Below, piece by piece: positions 53,075-63,781 of a stretch of 64,000 bases of DNA. The notes beneath the pieces were generated by a model. It had not been told where the DNA came from and did no database searches. It saw only the letters and a program-made list of their open reading frames with translations. A program made the translations under genes and the position numbers. The stretch spans positions 51,521 to 115,520 of the forward strand of contig CAKVAF010000002.1 in the NCBI GenBank assembly GCA_934718785.1, written 5' to 3'. The stretch is from an uncultured Campylobacter sp. (lineage in GTDB: Bacteria > Campylobacterota > Campylobacteria > Campylobacterales > Campylobacteraceae). Position 1 is the first letter of the stretch; each line of letters begins with the position of its first letter.

Positions 53075-55635
53075 TAAAGTGCTTTTAAAATAAGCTCTTT
53101 GGCTAAATTTAGCGCTTCATCAAGCTTATTTACATCCTTGCCCCCAGCCGTGGCAAAATCATCGCGCCCACCACCGCTTCCGCCTAAAAGCGTGGCGATT
53201 TCTTTGACGAGTATGCCCGCTTTTAAACTCACATTTTTAACACCAGCTGCGATTAATATTTTATCCTCTTTAAGCTCAAAAAGCACGCAAACGCCTTTTT
53301 CATAAGCATTTTTAAAATTATCAATCAAGGCTTTAATATCGCCCTTTGCCTTGCTAACGCACACACGCACGCCCTTGATCTCTTCAAATTTAAGCTCATT
53401 TGTACTCGCATTTTTAAGCTCGTTTTTAAGGCTTATTATCTCATTTTTAAGCCTTTTTATAGCACTTAGTGGCCCATTTGTTTTAAGCTCTTCTTTAAGA
53501 TTTGAAATTTCATTTCTAAATTTTTTCGCATATTCAAGTGCTGCCTTGCTTGCCACTGCTTCAATGCGCCTTACTCCAGTACTTACGCCGCTTTCCTTTA
53601 CTATATAAAAGCTTCCTATTTCAGCGCTATTTTTCACATGCGTGCCCCCGCAAAGTTCCTTGCTCGCACCTATGCTTAAAACACGCACTTCATCTTGATA
53701 TTTTTCATTAAAAAGTGCCATTGCCCCGCTTTGCTTTGCCTTTTCTAAGCTCATAATTTCTAATTTTGCAGGCTCAGCCTTGATGATGAGCTCATTAACA
53801 TATTCTTCAATTTGCGCTAATTCATCGCTACTTACAGGCTTTGCGTGCGTAAAATCAAAGCGCAGTTTATCAGCTTCTACTAAAGAGCCAGCCTGAGTAA
53901 CGCTTTTGCCTAAAATTTCTCTTAAAGCTAGGTGCAAAAGATGAGTGGCTGAGTGATGGCGCGCGATTTGCTGCCTTAAATCCTTGTCAATCAAGGCTTC
54001 TAGGCTATCTCCTACCTTTAAATCCTCTTTGATTTCAATACGCGATAGATTGAGATTAAAAAATTTGTGTGTATCGCTGATTTTATTTTTTCCAAATCGC
54101 CCTGTATCAGCCACTTGACCGCCACTTGTGGCATAAAAAGGCGTGTAATCAAGCATTACCCAGCCACTTTGCCCTGTTTTAAGCCCCTGAACTCTCTTAA
54201 AATCATCATCTAAAAGGGCTAAAACCTTGCTTTTTTTCTCAAGCTCTGTATAACCCACAAAAACATTTTGCTTAAATTCTTCTAAAAGCTCTTTAAAATC
54301 GCCACTTATAGCCTTATCGCCGCTTCCTTTCCAACTTGCTTTGGCGCGCTCTTTTTGCTCATTCATCAGTTTATCAAATTGAGCCTCATCGACTAAAAGG
54401 CCTTTTTCTCTAAGCATATCAGCCGTTAAATCAAGCGGAAAGCCGTAAGTATCATAAAGCTTAAAGGCAACTTCGCCACTAAACACGCTCTTTGTGCGCG
54501 CTAGCTCTTCATTAAATATCTCTATGCCCTTTTCTATGGTGCTTAAAAAGCGCTCTTCTTCAAGCTTGATTTGTTCTTTAATATTTTGTTTTTGCTCGTT
54601 TAAATAAGTATAATGAGTGCCCATAAGCTCACAAACCACATCCACTAATTTATACATAAAAGCTTCTTTAAATCCTAGCAAATAGCCATGCCTCAAAGCC
54701 CTGCGTAAAATGCGGCGCAAAACATAGCCCCGCCCCTCTTTATCAAAGCTCACACCTTGAGCGAGCAAAAACACGCTTGATCTTATATGATCAGCTATCA
54801 CACGAAAGCTAGCCCCACTTTCATACTCGTAAGTTTTGCCGCAAAGCTGGGCAATTTTTTCAATGATAGGCATAAATAAAGAGCTGTCAAAATTGCTAAA
54901 TTTACCCTCTTTTATCGCCATAACGCGCTCAAGCCCCATACCTGTATCAATGCTAGGCTTTGGCAAGGGCGAGAGCGTGCCATCTTTACTTCTTTCATAC
55001 TGCATAAAGACTAAATTCCAAATTTCAAGGAAGCGATCACCATCTCCGCCCATATAATCTTCTTCGCTCTTAAAATGCTCTTCTCCTTGGTCATAAAAAA
55101 TCTCACTACAAGGACCACAAGGACCTGTATCACCCATTTGCCAGAAATTATCCTTATCACCAAATTTATAAATGCGCTCTTTTTCAATGTGTGCTTGCCA
55201 AAGCTCATAAGCTTCATTGTCGCTTTCATGCACGGTTACATAAAGCCTATTTTTAGGCAGTTTCAAAATCTCAGTTACAAATTCCCAAGCATAAGCGATG
55301 GCTTCTTTTTTGAAATAATCGCCAAAGCTGAAATTTCCAAGCATTTCAAAAAAGGTGTGATGGCGCGCTGTGTAGCCGACATTATCTAAATCATTGTGCT
55401 TGCCACCAGCTCTTATGCAGGTTTGACAGCTGGTTTTACGAGGCGGTGTAGGGCGTGGTACTTCTCCTGTGAATATGCTTTTAAAAGGCACCATTCCAGC
55501 ATTGACAAAAAGCAAGCTCGCATCTTCAGGCACGAGTGGAGCCGATGGGGTGATTTCATGGGCTTTTTCTTTAAAGAAATTTAAATAAGCCGCTCTGACA
55601 TCAAAAATTTCATTTAAATTTTGATTATTTTTCAT
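53074..55635 (-). CDS. alaS: Alanyl-tRNA synthetase
   Basis: 853 residues. Class II core with [23 protein letters not shown] and [21 protein letters not shown]; editing-domain zinc motif HHSATHLLH and the later CGGTH; and a C-terminal glycine-rich DHHA1 segment ([17 protein letters not shown]). It charges tRNA-Ala and clears mischarged Ser and Gly. First gene of the alaS-maf-pbpA unit. Confidence 0.96.
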   Translation of the reverse strand: MKNNQNLNEIFDVRAAYLNFFKEKAHEITPSAPLVPEDASLLFVNAGMVPFKSIFTGEVPRPTPPRKTSCQTCIRAGGKHNDLDNVGYTARHHTFFEMLGNFSFGDYFKKEAIAYAWEFVTEILKLPKNRLYVTVHESDNEAYELWQAHIEKERIYKFGDKDNFWQMGDTGPCGPCSEIFYDQGEEHFKSEEDYMGGDGDRFLEIWNLVFMQYERSKDGTLSPLPKPSIDTGMGLERVMAIKEGKFSNFDSSLFMPIIEKIAQLCGKTYEYESGASFRVIADHIRSSVFLLAQGVSFDKEGRGYVLRRILRRALRHGYLLGFKEAFMYKLVDVVCELMGTHYTYLNEQKQNIKEQIKLEEERFLSTIEKGIEIFNEELARTKSVFSGEVAFKLYDTYGFPLDLTADMLREKGLLVDEAQFDKLMNEQKERAKASWKGSGDKAISGDFKELLEEFKQNVFVGYTELEKKSKVLALLDDDFKRVQGLKTGQSGWVMLDYTPFYATSGGQVADTGRFGKNKISDTHKFFNLNLSRIEIKEDLKVGDSLEALIDKDLRQQIARHHSATHLLHLALREILGKSVTQAGSLVEADKLRFDFTHAKPVSSDELAQIEEYVNELIIKAEPAKLEIMSLEKAKQSGAMALFNEKYQDEVRVLSIGASKELCGGTHVKNSAEIGSFYIVKESGVSTGVRRIEAVASKAALEYAKKFRNEISNLKEELKTNGPLSAIKRLKNEIISLKNELKNASTNELKFEEIKGVRVCVSKAKGDIKALIDNFKNAYEKGVCVLFELKEDKILIAAGVKNVSLKAGILVKEIATLLGGSGGGRDDFATAGGKDVNKLDEALNLAKELILKAL

Positions 55636-55706
55636 AAATTTTCCTTGAATTTTCTTTGTGTAATGATAGCAAATTTTATTAAAGCTTTTTAAGGCAGTGT
55701 TTAAAT

Positions 55707-56627
55707 TTATCTAAAAAAATTATCAATGTGTTTTTGCATAAGCTTTGCATCTTCTGTTTGATTGATTTCATTTCTAAAGCTAGCAGCTTCTTTAAAGCCC
55801 TTAGAATACTGGTGCAAATGCTTTCTAAATAGTCTTATAGCAGCGTTTTTATAGTGCCTTAACATCGCTTCAAAATGATAATTTATAATTTCTCTTTTTT
55901 TGTCTAAATTTGGCTCTTTATTTTCTTTAATATTATAAAAAATCCAAGGATTTCCAACGCTTGCACGCCCTATCATCAAGGCATTTGCCCCACTTAATTC
56001 TAAAGCTTTTTTAGCATTTGTGCTGTTTATATCTCCATTGATAATCACAGGGATTTTAAGCACCTTGCAAGCTTGCATAACGCTTGCCCAATCCGCACTA
56101 CCGCTATAAGCTTGCGCTCTGGTGCGTGCGTGAATGGCTACAAAGTCAGCTCCGCCGTCCTCGCAAGCCTTAGCAATGAGTGCGGGATATTTTTCATCAA
56201 AGCCTAGTCTAAATTTCACGCTTGTAAAAGGTTTTTTGCTGTGCTTTTTAATCGTTGAAACGATGATTTTAAGCCTTTCTAAATCTTTAAGCAAGGCTGA
56301 GCCGGCGTTTTGCTTCACCACCTTTGGCACAGGACAGCCACAGTTTAAATCAATGCCGTCAATAAAATCAAGCTCATTTATCATTAAAACTGCTTTTTTG
56401 ATAATTTCTTTATCGCTTCCTGCAATTTGGACTATAAAAGGGCTTTCAAGCTCGTCTTTTTCAAGCATTTGAAGGCTTTTTTTGCTCTCAAAAACAAGGG
56501 CATTTGCGCTAATCATCTCGCTTACTGTCACATCAGCGCCAAATTTTTTAACCACGCTTCTAAAGGGCAAATCGCTAAAGCCTGCCATAGGGGCTAAAAA
56601 AAGTGGGGTTTTGCTAAAATCTATCAT
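55707..56627 (-). CDS. dus: tRNA-dihydrouridine synthase
   Basis: 306 residues, DusB-like FMN enzyme. [14 protein letters not shown] at the N-terminus, the catalytic Cys in [36 protein letters not shown] and [14 protein letters not shown] with [15 protein letters not shown]. It reduces uridines in the tRNA D-loop with NADPH. It is the last gene of a run starting at bamA. Confidence 0.92.
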   Translation of the reverse strand: MIDFSKTPLFLAPMAGFSDLPFRSVVKKFGADVTVSEMISANALVFESKKSLQMLEKDELESPFIVQIAGSDKEIIKKAVLMINELDFIDGIDLNCGCPVPKVVKQNAGSALLKDLERLKIIVSTIKKHSKKPFTSVKFRLGFDEKYPALIAKACEDGGADFVAIHARTRAQAYSGSADWASVMQACKVLKIPVIINGDINSTNAKKALELSGANALMIGRASVGNPWIFYNIKENKEPNLDKKREIINYHFEAMLRHYKNAAIRLFRKHLHQYSKGFKEAASFRNEINQTEDAKLMQKHIDNFFR

Positions 56628-56667
56628 TTTTAATCTTTAAAATTTCAAAACTCAACTTGAAAATTAA

Positions 56668-57651
56668 TCACACAATAAGGCGGTTTAAATCGATTTTTAA
56701 ATGATTATTTCTAGCTAAAAGCACAAGCTTGAAATCTTCTAAATTTGGCTTATTTTTAAGCTCAAGCTCTAATTCATCATAATTTGAAAACTCTGCTAAA
56801 ATGTATAAATAAGCCTTAAAAGCTTCGCCATTATTATTTTTTAGCTTTTTAAAGAGCGCAATGAGCGCATCAGGGCTGAATTCTTTAGCCGAGATTTTAG
56901 CCGCGCTTACAAACTCACTTTCATTAAAATTTGCTTCTTTTAAAAAGTTTTCAAAGTCCGTGATATCCATTTTTAAACTTTTGTTTTCAAATCTTTTCAA
57001 AAGGCTTTGAATTTGATTTTTTTCAAGCTTGATTTTTAAGCTTTTAATTTGCTCTAGGCTTCCTTTTTCTAGCACTTCATTTAAAGAAATTTCATCTAAG
57101 CTATCATTCATCTGCGGCTTTGATTTTATCCTTAAAAATGCCTTGTTTTCATCACTTAAAAGCTCGTTTTTTTCATTTAAAAGATTGATTTTATTATCCA
57201 GCAAAAGATGAAATTTTTTCAAATTTAAAGCCTTGCCCGCCTTAAGATTTGAAAGTGTGTCAATGACTTCATTAAAAGTATTAAAATTTGGGATTTTTTC
57301 TTCATTTTTAAGCCCAACCATAAGCTTTGCAGCCTTGTTAAACTCACTTGTTTTAAAGCCTAATCTTGGCTCTTTTTCAAGCAGCAAATCGCTTGCAAAA
57401 CGCTCTAAAAGCTTAGCGTCACTGTAAAAATTCTTATACTTTAAATAATTTAAAAAAGCGTAAAAACTCATATGTAAAAGCGCAAAAATCAGCGCAAAAA
57501 GTGCAGGTAAAAGTAGCCAAATCGCCACAGGCAAGGTATAGCTAAAGCCCCACACATTTAGCGTGTATTCAGCACTATTTACATAAAAGAAAAACGCGCC
57601 CAAAATGACGAGGTATAAAACCGCGCAAAAGATGAATAGTCTTATTCTCAT
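56668..57651 (-). CDS. Hypothetical membrane-anchored helical protein
   Basis: 327 residues. Two hydrophobic spans at the N-terminus (IRLFIFCAVLYLVILGAFFFY and VAIWLLLPALFALIFALLHM) are followed by a 250-residue cytoplasmic part, almost all helical and rich in Lys, Leu, Asn and Glu. No known domain. It overlaps the DksA-like gene by 4 bp and, from memory, holds the same place in C. jejuni (Cj0124c). Confidence 0.75.
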   Translation of the reverse strand: MRIRLFIFCAVLYLVILGAFFFYVNSAEYTLNVWGFSYTLPVAIWLLLPALFALIFALLHMSFYAFLNYLKYKNFYSDAKLLERFASDLLLEKEPRLGFKTSEFNKAAKLMVGLKNEEKIPNFNTFNEVIDTLSNLKAGKALNLKKFHLLLDNKINLLNEKNELLSDENKAFLRIKSKPQMNDSLDEISLNEVLEKGSLEQIKSLKIKLEKNQIQSLLKRFENKSLKMDITDFENFLKEANFNESEFVSAAKISAKEFSPDALIALFKKLKNNNGEAFKAYLYILAEFSNYDELELELKNKPNLEDFKLVLLARNNHLKIDLNRLIV

Positions 57652-58007
57652 TGATTTTTCTGCCTTTCTTCAACAATTTGGCGGCACATTATGCAGTATC
57701 TTGCAAAAGGCTTGATTTTAAGCCTAGCTATGTCAATATCTTCACTGCAAAGCTCGCAAATTCCATAAGTTTTGTCTTTGATTTTTTCTAAGGAGTGCTT
57801 GATTTCTCCAAGCTCACTTTTTAAATTTTCGCTGATTTTAATATCAATTTGTGAGCTTGTATCAATGATAGAAAAATCAGCGCTATCATTAGGCTCGCTT
57901 TCATATAAAGCTGCGATTTCATTGGCATTTTGTCCAAGCTCGCTTAAAATGATTTTTCTTCTATCTTGCAACATTTTTTCAAAAAAAGCTAATTTTTGTT
58001 TATCCAT
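57648..58007 (-). CDS. dksA: DksA/TraR family zinc-finger regulator
   Basis: 119 residues. A coiled-coil N-terminus with DSADFSIIDTSSQ at the position of the DksA tip acidic residues, then a four-cysteine zinc finger GICELCSEDIDIARLKIKPFARYCIMC. It binds the RNA polymerase secondary channel and adjusts transcription in the stringent response. It lies 2 bp after rlmH. Confidence 0.88.
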   Translation of the reverse strand: MDKQKLAFFEKMLQDRRKIILSELGQNANEIAALYESEPNDSADFSIIDTSSQIDIKISENLKSELGEIKHSLEKIKDKTYGICELCSEDIDIARLKIKPFARYCIMCRQIVEERQKNQ

Positions 58008-58009
58008 TT

Positions 58010-58465
58010 TTATCCTTTATGATAGGGGTGATTTTTTTGTATGCAAAAGGCTCTATAAATTTGCTCTAAAAGCACTATTTTAGCAAGGCTGTGAGCTAGT
58101 GTCATAGAGCTTAGACTAAGAGCAAAATCAAAACTTTTGATAAATTCTTTATCAAGCCCGTAAGCTCCGCTAATAAAAAAAGAAAGTTTGCTTTTGTGCT
58201 CTAAAAGTTTGGCAAATTCGATACTTGAAAGGTTTTTCCCCTCTTCATCTAAAATCACACAATAGCCTTTTTGATAAGGCTTAAAGGCTTCTTCATAGGC
58301 TTTTAAAGCTTCATTTTTACCAAGTTTTGCGGCTTTTGAAATTTTATTATTGTTTAAGTTGATTTCTTTAATGCGGGCGAAATTTGAGATTAAAGCCATG
58401 TATTTTTGTGAAAGCTTTTTAAATTCTTCGTCTTTTTTTTCTATATAAATGAGACTAACTTGCAA
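58010..58465 (-). CDS. rlmH: 23S rRNA (pseudouridine1915-N3)-methyltransferase
   Basis: 151 residues. A knotted SPOUT methyltransferase: [40 protein letters not shown] and the terminal HPYHKG are the RlmH signature. It methylates pseudouridine 1915 of helix 69. It begins 2 bp after accD. Confidence 0.92.
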   Translation of the reverse strand: MQVSLIYIEKKDEEFKKLSQKYMALISNFARIKEINLNNNKISKAAKLGKNEALKAYEEAFKPYQKGYCVILDEEGKNLSSIEFAKLLEHKSKLSFFISGAYGLDKEFIKSFDFALSLSSMTLAHSLAKIVLLEQIYRAFCIQKNHPYHKG

Positions 58466-58467
58466 TT

Positions 58468-59310
58468 TTAAGCCTTAGAAAAAAGTTTTAAAAAATCACT
58501 TATAAATTGCTTTTGCTCGCTTCTTGGCACGATAGCATCGATGAGTCCATGCTCTAGCAAAAACTCAGATCTTTGAAAGCCCTCAGGCAAATCAGCCCCA
58601 ATAGTCTGCTTAATCACCCTAGCACCTGCAAAGCCTATAAGCGCGCCAGGCTCAGCTATAATGATATCGCCTAAAAAGGCAAAGCTCGCACTCACTCCAC
58701 CCATCGTAGGATCGGTTAAAAGGCTGATATAAGGTAACTTCTCAGCATCCAAAAGCTTTAAAGCCGCCGCAGTTTTACTCATTTGCATTAAAGAAAAGGT
58801 GCTTTCTTGCATTCTAGCCCCGCCAGAAGCACAAATGATTAAAAGTGCGCTTTTGCTAGAAATCACTCTTTGCACCGCGCGCACGATTTTTTCGCCCTCA
58901 ACTGAAGCTAAACTACCACCCATAAAAGCAAAGTCAAAGACAACAATTTGCGTTTTAATACCATTGATTTTGCATTCTCCGCTAATTGCCGCGCTCTTGC
59001 GCCCTGTTTTTTCTTCACTCTCGCTCAAACGTTTTTTATAAGACTTGCTATCGACGAAATTTAAAGGATCAATGGCTTCTAAATCCTTGTCAAATTCCAC
59101 AAAACTATTCTCATCGCATAAAATTTCAATACGTTTAAGCGGAGAAATTCTCATATGAAAGCCGCATTTTGGACACACGCTGAGACAATTTTCAATCTCT
59201 TTATAATACATCAAGCTATGGCAATGCTCGCATTTTACCCAGTGATTAGGTGCTTCGCTTGGACTTGCTTGCTTGCGTCTAATGCCTGAAAAAATATCTA
59301 AAAAATTCAT
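58468..59310 (-). CDS. accD: Acetyl-CoA carboxylase carboxyltransferase subunit beta
   Basis: 280 residues. A four-cysteine zinc ribbon (VKCEHC and VCPKCGF, about 26-52) precedes the crotonase-like domain with [22 protein letters not shown] and [22 protein letters not shown]. With AccA it transfers the carboxyl from biotin to acetyl-CoA, giving malonyl-CoA for lipid synthesis. Confidence 0.94.
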   Translation of the reverse strand: MNFLDIFSGIRRKQASPSEAPNHWVKCEHCHSLMYYKEIENCLSVCPKCGFHMRISPLKRIEILCDENSFVEFDKDLEAIDPLNFVDSKSYKKRLSESEEKTGRKSAAISGECKINGIKTQIVVFDFAFMGGSLASVEGEKIVRAVQRVISSKSALLIICASGGARMQESTFSLMQMSKTAAALKLLDAEKLPYISLLTDPTMGGVSASFAFLGDIIIAEPGALIGFAGARVIKQTIGADLPEGFQRSEFLLEHGLIDAIVPRSEQKQFISDFLKLFSKA

Positions 59311-59339
59311 TCAATCCCCAATTTAAAGCTTTTCAAGGC

Positions 59340-61601
59340 TTAAAATCTCGTGCCTAAAGTGAATTCAAAGCTGTTTGTTTCATCGTAAGATTTTTTATTT
59401 AGCGGTTTTGCAAAAATGAGCTGCAAAGGACCTATTGGCGTAATCCATTCTAAAGTAACACCCGTAGAATAGCGCTGAATTTGAGTCAAATCATTTTGCT
59501 CGCCTATCATACCATAGTCAAAGAAAAGCGCCCCGCGCAGCTTAATCCTGTCGATGATAGGAAAAGAAAGCTCCACAGAGTTATTAAAGGCGATTTTACC
59601 GCCTGTTTCAAGCTCTTGAATCGGCACGCCATTACTATCTCTAAGTTTAGGGCTGATCGTGCGGCTTTCATAGCCACGAATTGAATTGATACCGCCTAGA
59701 TAAATTTTTTGATTGATAGGAAGTTCGCCGTTATTGTATTTACCCCAAACCTTGTAAAAATTGGCTTTATAACGATAAATTAAATCCATACCGATATAAT
59801 CTTTTAGCCCTTGATAAAAATTAAAACTCGAGTTTGATGAAGTGAATTTTTGATCCCCACCAGCTCCTGCTAGCTCAAGACTCGTTGAAGCGATAATGCC
59901 TTTTCTTGGCAGATAATAATCATCCGTGTTATTGAAAGAAATCGCCGGCGTAAACGAGCTTTTAACGCTTTTTCCCTTACGATAACCTTGCAAAATCAAG
60001 CTATCGCTAAGCTTATAGATATTATCATACTCGAGATTATAGGTTAAAGACGCACTGAAATAGCGCCAAAACTGCCTGCCTATAGTAATATCAAAGCCTT
60101 GAGACTTTTCGCTATAATTGTTCCAGTCATAATCATTGGCATAGACATTACCCCCCAGTGAATAAAGCGAGTCTCGCAAGCGCGGATTTACAAGCCCTAT
60201 ACGTCCAGAAAGATAATCATCGCTTTTATCGACACTTACAATGCTTTTCATCCCTGAGCCAAAGATATTATTATCGGCTAAACTCACATTAAGCAAAAGT
60301 CCATCTGTGGAGCCATAACCTATACCCCCAGTGATAGAGCCTGTTGAGGCTTCTTTGACCTCGACAATTAAGTCCATATGCGTGTCATCGACTTTTTCTT
60401 CTTTAATGTTCACATCATCAAAATAAGAAGTCCTTTTTAAAGCATTTGTAGAATCTTGCAAATCGCTTTTATGATACAAATTTCCCTCGGTTACAAAAAG
60501 CTCTCTACGCACGATTTTATCAGCGGTGCGCGTGTTTCCTGTGATGATGACATTTCTTATATAAACTTGTTGATTTGGAATGACTCTAAAATGAATGGCG
60601 ACCTTGCCCTCAAGCTCATTTTTTTGGATATCTGGGATGACCTGAGCGTAGGCATAGCCTAAATTTGCGGTATCTGTTTGTAGGGTATTTATATCAGCTC
60701 TTATTTTTTCGATATTTGCGATTTTACCCACTTTTGAGCTTAAATCTTTGATTTTCTTTTGATTTTCTTCATCGCTGAATAAGGGATTTTCAAGGCTAAT
60801 GCTTTCAATTTCATACCTTTTGCCCTCTTCTATAAAATAACTTAAATCCGCTTTATAAGTGTTTGTATAAGTCTTTAAAAACGCAGGGCTTACTTTCGCG
60901 TCTAAATAGCCTTCTTTCATATATTCATCACTGATTCTAGCGCTATCATTAGGAAGCTCGAAAATTTTAAGCGCACCATCATTGCGCCCCCACATCCAGC
61001 CCATAAATTCGCGTTCTTTATTGGCTATTACAGGTTCGACATCGCCATAATCTAAATTTTTACTGCCGCTTAAATGCACCTTTTCTATCGTAATACTCTC
61101 GCCACGATTGACGATAAAATTAAGCTGCAGGCCGCTTGCATTACTCAAATGCTCAGTATTTGTCTCTACAACGGTGTCAAAATAGCCTTTAGACTCATAA
61201 AAAAGCTTGATGCGCGTGGTAGCTTCTTTCACGCTAGCTTCATCGTATAAATAACCCCTTTTAATACCTAAAATGCTGTCAATTTGCTTTCTATCATTGC
61301 TTGCAACGCCTGTTATATTGATACGCGCAATGGTTTGCTTTTCTTTGAAGTCAAATACCAGTGTGCCGCCTTTTTGCGTCACGATGATATCGCTAAAATA
61401 ATTTTGTGCAAATAAATTCAAAATCGCTGCATTGATCGCTTCTGAGTTTAAGTTTTGTCCTATTTTAAGCCCTGAAATTTGCAAAGCACTTTCATTTGAA
61501 AGCTGATGAAGTCCTTTAAATTCGACATTTTCAAGTACCAAAGCGTGCGCTAAAGAACCAAAAACTAAAATCATCGAAAAAATCACATAAATTTTTCTCA
61601 T
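59340..61601 (-). CDS. bamA: Outer-membrane protein assembly factor BamA
   Basis: 753 residues. Signal peptide (KIYVIFSMILVFGSLAHA), then five POTRA repeats (VLENVEFKGLHQLSNESALQISGLKIGQ, IARINITGVA, ITIEKVHLSGSK, IESISLENPLF, VYIRNVIITGNTRT) and a 16-strand barrel with the VRGF-like loop 6 sequence SIRGYESRTISP. The last residue is Phe (LGTRF), as needed for Bam recognition. It inserts beta-barrel proteins. The accD gene follows after 29 bp. Confidence 0.95.
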   Translation of the reverse strand: MRKIYVIFSMILVFGSLAHALVLENVEFKGLHQLSNESALQISGLKIGQNLNSEAINAAILNLFAQNYFSDIIVTQKGGTLVFDFKEKQTIARINITGVASNDRKQIDSILGIKRGYLYDEASVKEATTRIKLFYESKGYFDTVVETNTEHLSNASGLQLNFIVNRGESITIEKVHLSGSKNLDYGDVEPVIANKEREFMGWMWGRNDGALKIFELPNDSARISDEYMKEGYLDAKVSPAFLKTYTNTYKADLSYFIEEGKRYEIESISLENPLFSDEENQKKIKDLSSKVGKIANIEKIRADINTLQTDTANLGYAYAQVIPDIQKNELEGKVAIHFRVIPNQQVYIRNVIITGNTRTADKIVRRELFVTEGNLYHKSDLQDSTNALKRTSYFDDVNIKEEKVDDTHMDLIVEVKEASTGSITGGIGYGSTDGLLLNVSLADNNIFGSGMKSIVSVDKSDDYLSGRIGLVNPRLRDSLYSLGGNVYANDYDWNNYSEKSQGFDITIGRQFWRYFSASLTYNLEYDNIYKLSDSLILQGYRKGKSVKSSFTPAISFNNTDDYYLPRKGIIASTSLELAGAGGDQKFTSSNSSFNFYQGLKDYIGMDLIYRYKANFYKVWGKYNNGELPINQKIYLGGINSIRGYESRTISPKLRDSNGVPIQELETGGKIAFNNSVELSFPIIDRIKLRGALFFDYGMIGEQNDLTQIQRYSTGVTLEWITPIGPLQLIFAKPLNKKSYDETNSFEFTLGTRF

Positions 61602-61670
61602 TCATTTGCCTAAATTTTAAAATATTAAAGCCATAATCTTAGCCAAAAAAGATAAATAAATCATAAATTC

Positions 61671-62045
61671 TCACTCAAGCCCTTGGATAAATTTTCTTAA
61701 AATCACGCCATCAGCACCCAACTCATAAGCTTTTTTTAAGTCTTTAAAGTCTTTTACGAGCCATAAAATTTTACTATCAAAAAGATAAAACTCAGCCATT
61801 TTACTCGCTGTTTTAATGAGCTTTTCATCATCAAAGATGATAAAACTTGCCCCAAAAGCATTACTTAAAAGCACCTCATCTTCATTTTTAGCAAAAATTG
61901 CAAATTTTAACTCATCTTCTTTAGCCTTTTTGATGAAATTTTCATCAAAAAAATAGCAATTTATCGCATCGTCTTTAAAATTTAGCACTGATTTTGGCTT
62001 AAAAAAAGCATAAGTTTGTAAAAGATCGTGTCCAAAAATCAGCAT
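61671..62045 (-). CDS. Hypothetical protein downstream of yqhA
   Basis: 124 residues from ATG 62045, overlapping the yqhA stop (ATGA). An alpha/beta protein: MLIFGHDLL at the start, FAIFAKNEDEVLLSNAFGASFIIFDDEKLIK in the middle and KKAYELGADGVILRKFI at the end, which looks like half of a TIM-barrel-like repeat. No known catalytic motif. Conserved position next to yqhA and asd in C. jejuni from memory. Confidence 0.7.
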   Translation of the reverse strand: MLIFGHDLLQTYAFFKPKSVLNFKDDAINCYFFDENFIKKAKEDELKFAIFAKNEDEVLLSNAFGASFIIFDDEKLIKTASKMAEFYLFDSKILWLVKDFKDLKKAYELGADGVILRKFIQGLE

Positions 62046-62551
62046 CAATGCCCGCCTTTATGTAAAAAATAAAGTCCCACGCAAAGCGCTAAAATCGAGC
62101 CTGCAAGATAAGTCATATCAAGTATTGAGCTTAGCTTCATTTGAAGCACTCTTTGGAAAAAATTGACCACCAAAACCATAATGATGACCTTAGCAAGCTT
62201 ATCTTTGAGCTGATCTAGGCTATGAACTTCAAGGACTTTGCTTTGCTTGCTCTGCTTAAAGCTTTCGATCTCGCTGATGAAAAGCTCATAAATTCCAAAA
62301 GAAAAGATAAAAAGCACCAGCGCCATTAAATACAAATCCACCGCCCCGATAATGAGCCCTACGATATCTTCGTGCAAATCAATCGTCGAGTTTGGCAGCA
62401 CAAAATAATCAAAAGTATAAACTAAAACCTTGATGACATCATAGCTTGCGATAAAAAAGAGCAAAAATGCCCCCACAAGCCCAAAAATCACGGGTAAAAG
62501 TGTTACAAAACGACTTTTAATGAGTAAGTTTTCAAAAAATTTCTCAAGCAT
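62045..62551 (-). CDS. yqhA: YqhA family (UPF0114) membrane protein
   Basis: 168 residues, three to four spans. TLLPVIFGLVGAFLLFFIASYDVIKVL, VGLIIGAVDLYLMALVLFIFSFGIYELFIS and the conserved VHSLDQLKDKLAKVIIMVLVV match UPF0114. Function not known in any organism to my knowledge. It lies between asd and the small hypothetical gene. Confidence 0.85.
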   Translation of the reverse strand: MLEKFFENLLIKSRFVTLLPVIFGLVGAFLLFFIASYDVIKVLVYTFDYFVLPNSTIDLHEDIVGLIIGAVDLYLMALVLFIFSFGIYELFISEIESFKQSKQSKVLEVHSLDQLKDKLAKVIIMVLVVNFFQRVLQMKLSSILDMTYLAGSILALCVGLYFLHKGGH

Positions 62552-62595
62552 AAAACGCCTTTCAGTCTTTTAAATTGTCTTCAATAAGCCTAAAT

Positions 62596-63780
62596 TTAAA
62601 GCTTTATCCACTCTAAAGCGATGCGAACGGCATTTGTAGCAGCACCCACTCTTATTTGATCGGCCACGCACCAAAGATGAAGCACCTTTTTATCGCTCAA
62701 ATCAGCCCTAATGCGCCCCACATAAGTTTCATTTGTATCGCTTGTGTGAAGGGGCATAGGATATTTTTTCTTGGCAGGCTCATCAATGATTTTAACCGAT
62801 TTTGCCTTTTTAAGCGCTTCTAAAGCCTTTTTAATATCCACTTCTTTTTTAAAATGAAGCGTGATTACCTCGCTGTGAGAGCGAAGCACAGGCACACGCA
62901 CGCAAGTGGCTGAAAGAGCAAATTTTTTATGTAAAATTTTTTGACTTTCATTCACCATTTTAAGCTCTTCTTTTGTATAGCCATTATCAACGAACTCATC
63001 AATTTGCGGGATTAAATTGAGCGCTAAAGTGTGCGCAAAAACCTTTGGCTTGAAGCTGTCTAGCTTAAATTCAAAAAAGCTTTGAAGTGCTTTTACAAGC
63101 TCTTGCATGCCCTCTTTACCCGCCCCGCTAGCTGCTTGATAGGTGCTTACATCCACTCTTTTAAGATTAAATAGCGCGTCAAGGGGCTTTAAAATATGCA
63201 CCATTTGAATGGTTGAGCAATTTGGATTAGCAATGATACCTGTTTTTTTATAAAGCTTGATATCTTCAGGATTGCACTCAGGCACGACTAAAGGCACATC
63301 TTTATTCATTCTAAAATGACTTGTGTTATCAATCACCACAGCCCCGGCCTGAGCGGCGTATTTTGCAAACTCAGCCGAAACGCTGCCGCCCGCACTAAAA
63401 AAAGCAATATCCACAGGATTGTCTTTAAAAACCTTAGCCGTGAGCTCTTCAACGACATATTCTTTGCCCTTAAACTCGACCTTTGAGCCAGCACTCTTAG
63501 CACTTGCAAGAAGCAAAATGCTATCAACTGGGAATTTAAGCTCAGTCAAAACATTCAAAAGCTCCTCGCCCACAGCTCCAGTAGCTCCTACAATGGCGAT
63601 TTTATAAGCTTTTTTCTTTGTTTTTGCACCGCTTTTTAACGCGCTTTTTTCGCTTTTTAAGCTCTTATTTTTTAAAGTTTGCGCCGCTGTTTTAGAAGTT
63701 TTGACACTAGAGTTTTGAGTTGAATTTAAATTTGAAGTCGCTTTTGTTTTTAAGCTACTTTTTTCTTTTTTTACCGCCAT
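62596..63780 (-). CDS. asd: Aspartate-semialdehyde dehydrogenase with an N-terminal extension
   Basis: 394 residues, about 50 more than usual. The enzyme proper starts near residue 58: YKIAIVGATGAVGEELLNVL; the catalytic Cys is in IANPNCSTIQMVHIL and the substrate region in TYQAASGAGKEGM. It reduces aspartyl phosphate for Lys, Met and Thr synthesis. The extra N-terminus is a run of Lys, Ser, Thr, Asn and Ala (KSSLKTKATSNLNSTQ, SKTAAQTLKNKSLKSEKS) and includes the GC-rich interspersed word. ATG 63780 follows AGGAGTGTAAA, so the extension has a good start. It begins 1 bp after flgR. Confidence 0.9.
   Translation of the reverse strand: MAVKKEKSSLKTKATSNLNSTQNSSVKTSKTAAQTLKNKSLKSEKSALKSGAKTKKKAYKIAIVGATGAVGEELLNVLTELKFPVDSILLLASAKSAGSKVEFKGKEYVVEELTAKVFKDNPVDIAFFSAGGSVSAEFAKYAAQAGAVVIDNTSHFRMNKDVPLVVPECNPEDIKLYKKTGIIANPNCSTIQMVHILKPLDALFNLKRVDVSTYQAASGAGKEGMQELVKALQSFFEFKLDSFKPKVFAHTLALNLIPQIDEFVDNGYTKEELKMVNESQKILHKKFALSATCVRVPVLRSHSEVITLHFKKEVDIKKALEALKKAKSVKIIDEPAKKKYPMPLHTSDTNETYVGRIRADLSDKKVLHLWCVADQIRVGAATNAVRIALEWIKL
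63677..63698 (-). repeat. In-frame copy of the GC-rich word in the Asd extension
   Basis: On the minus strand CTTCTAAAACAGCGGCGCAA then AC, encoding TSKTAAQT. It is a near match to the intergenic copies at 42277, 47265 and 50193. Confidence 0.55.
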
Positions 63781-63781
63781 T

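Noticed and set aside
58760..58800. KTAAAL in AccD looked like another KTAAQ-type repeat insertion.
   Set aside because: This segment is a conserved part of AccD and its DNA lacks the AAACWGCGGC word.
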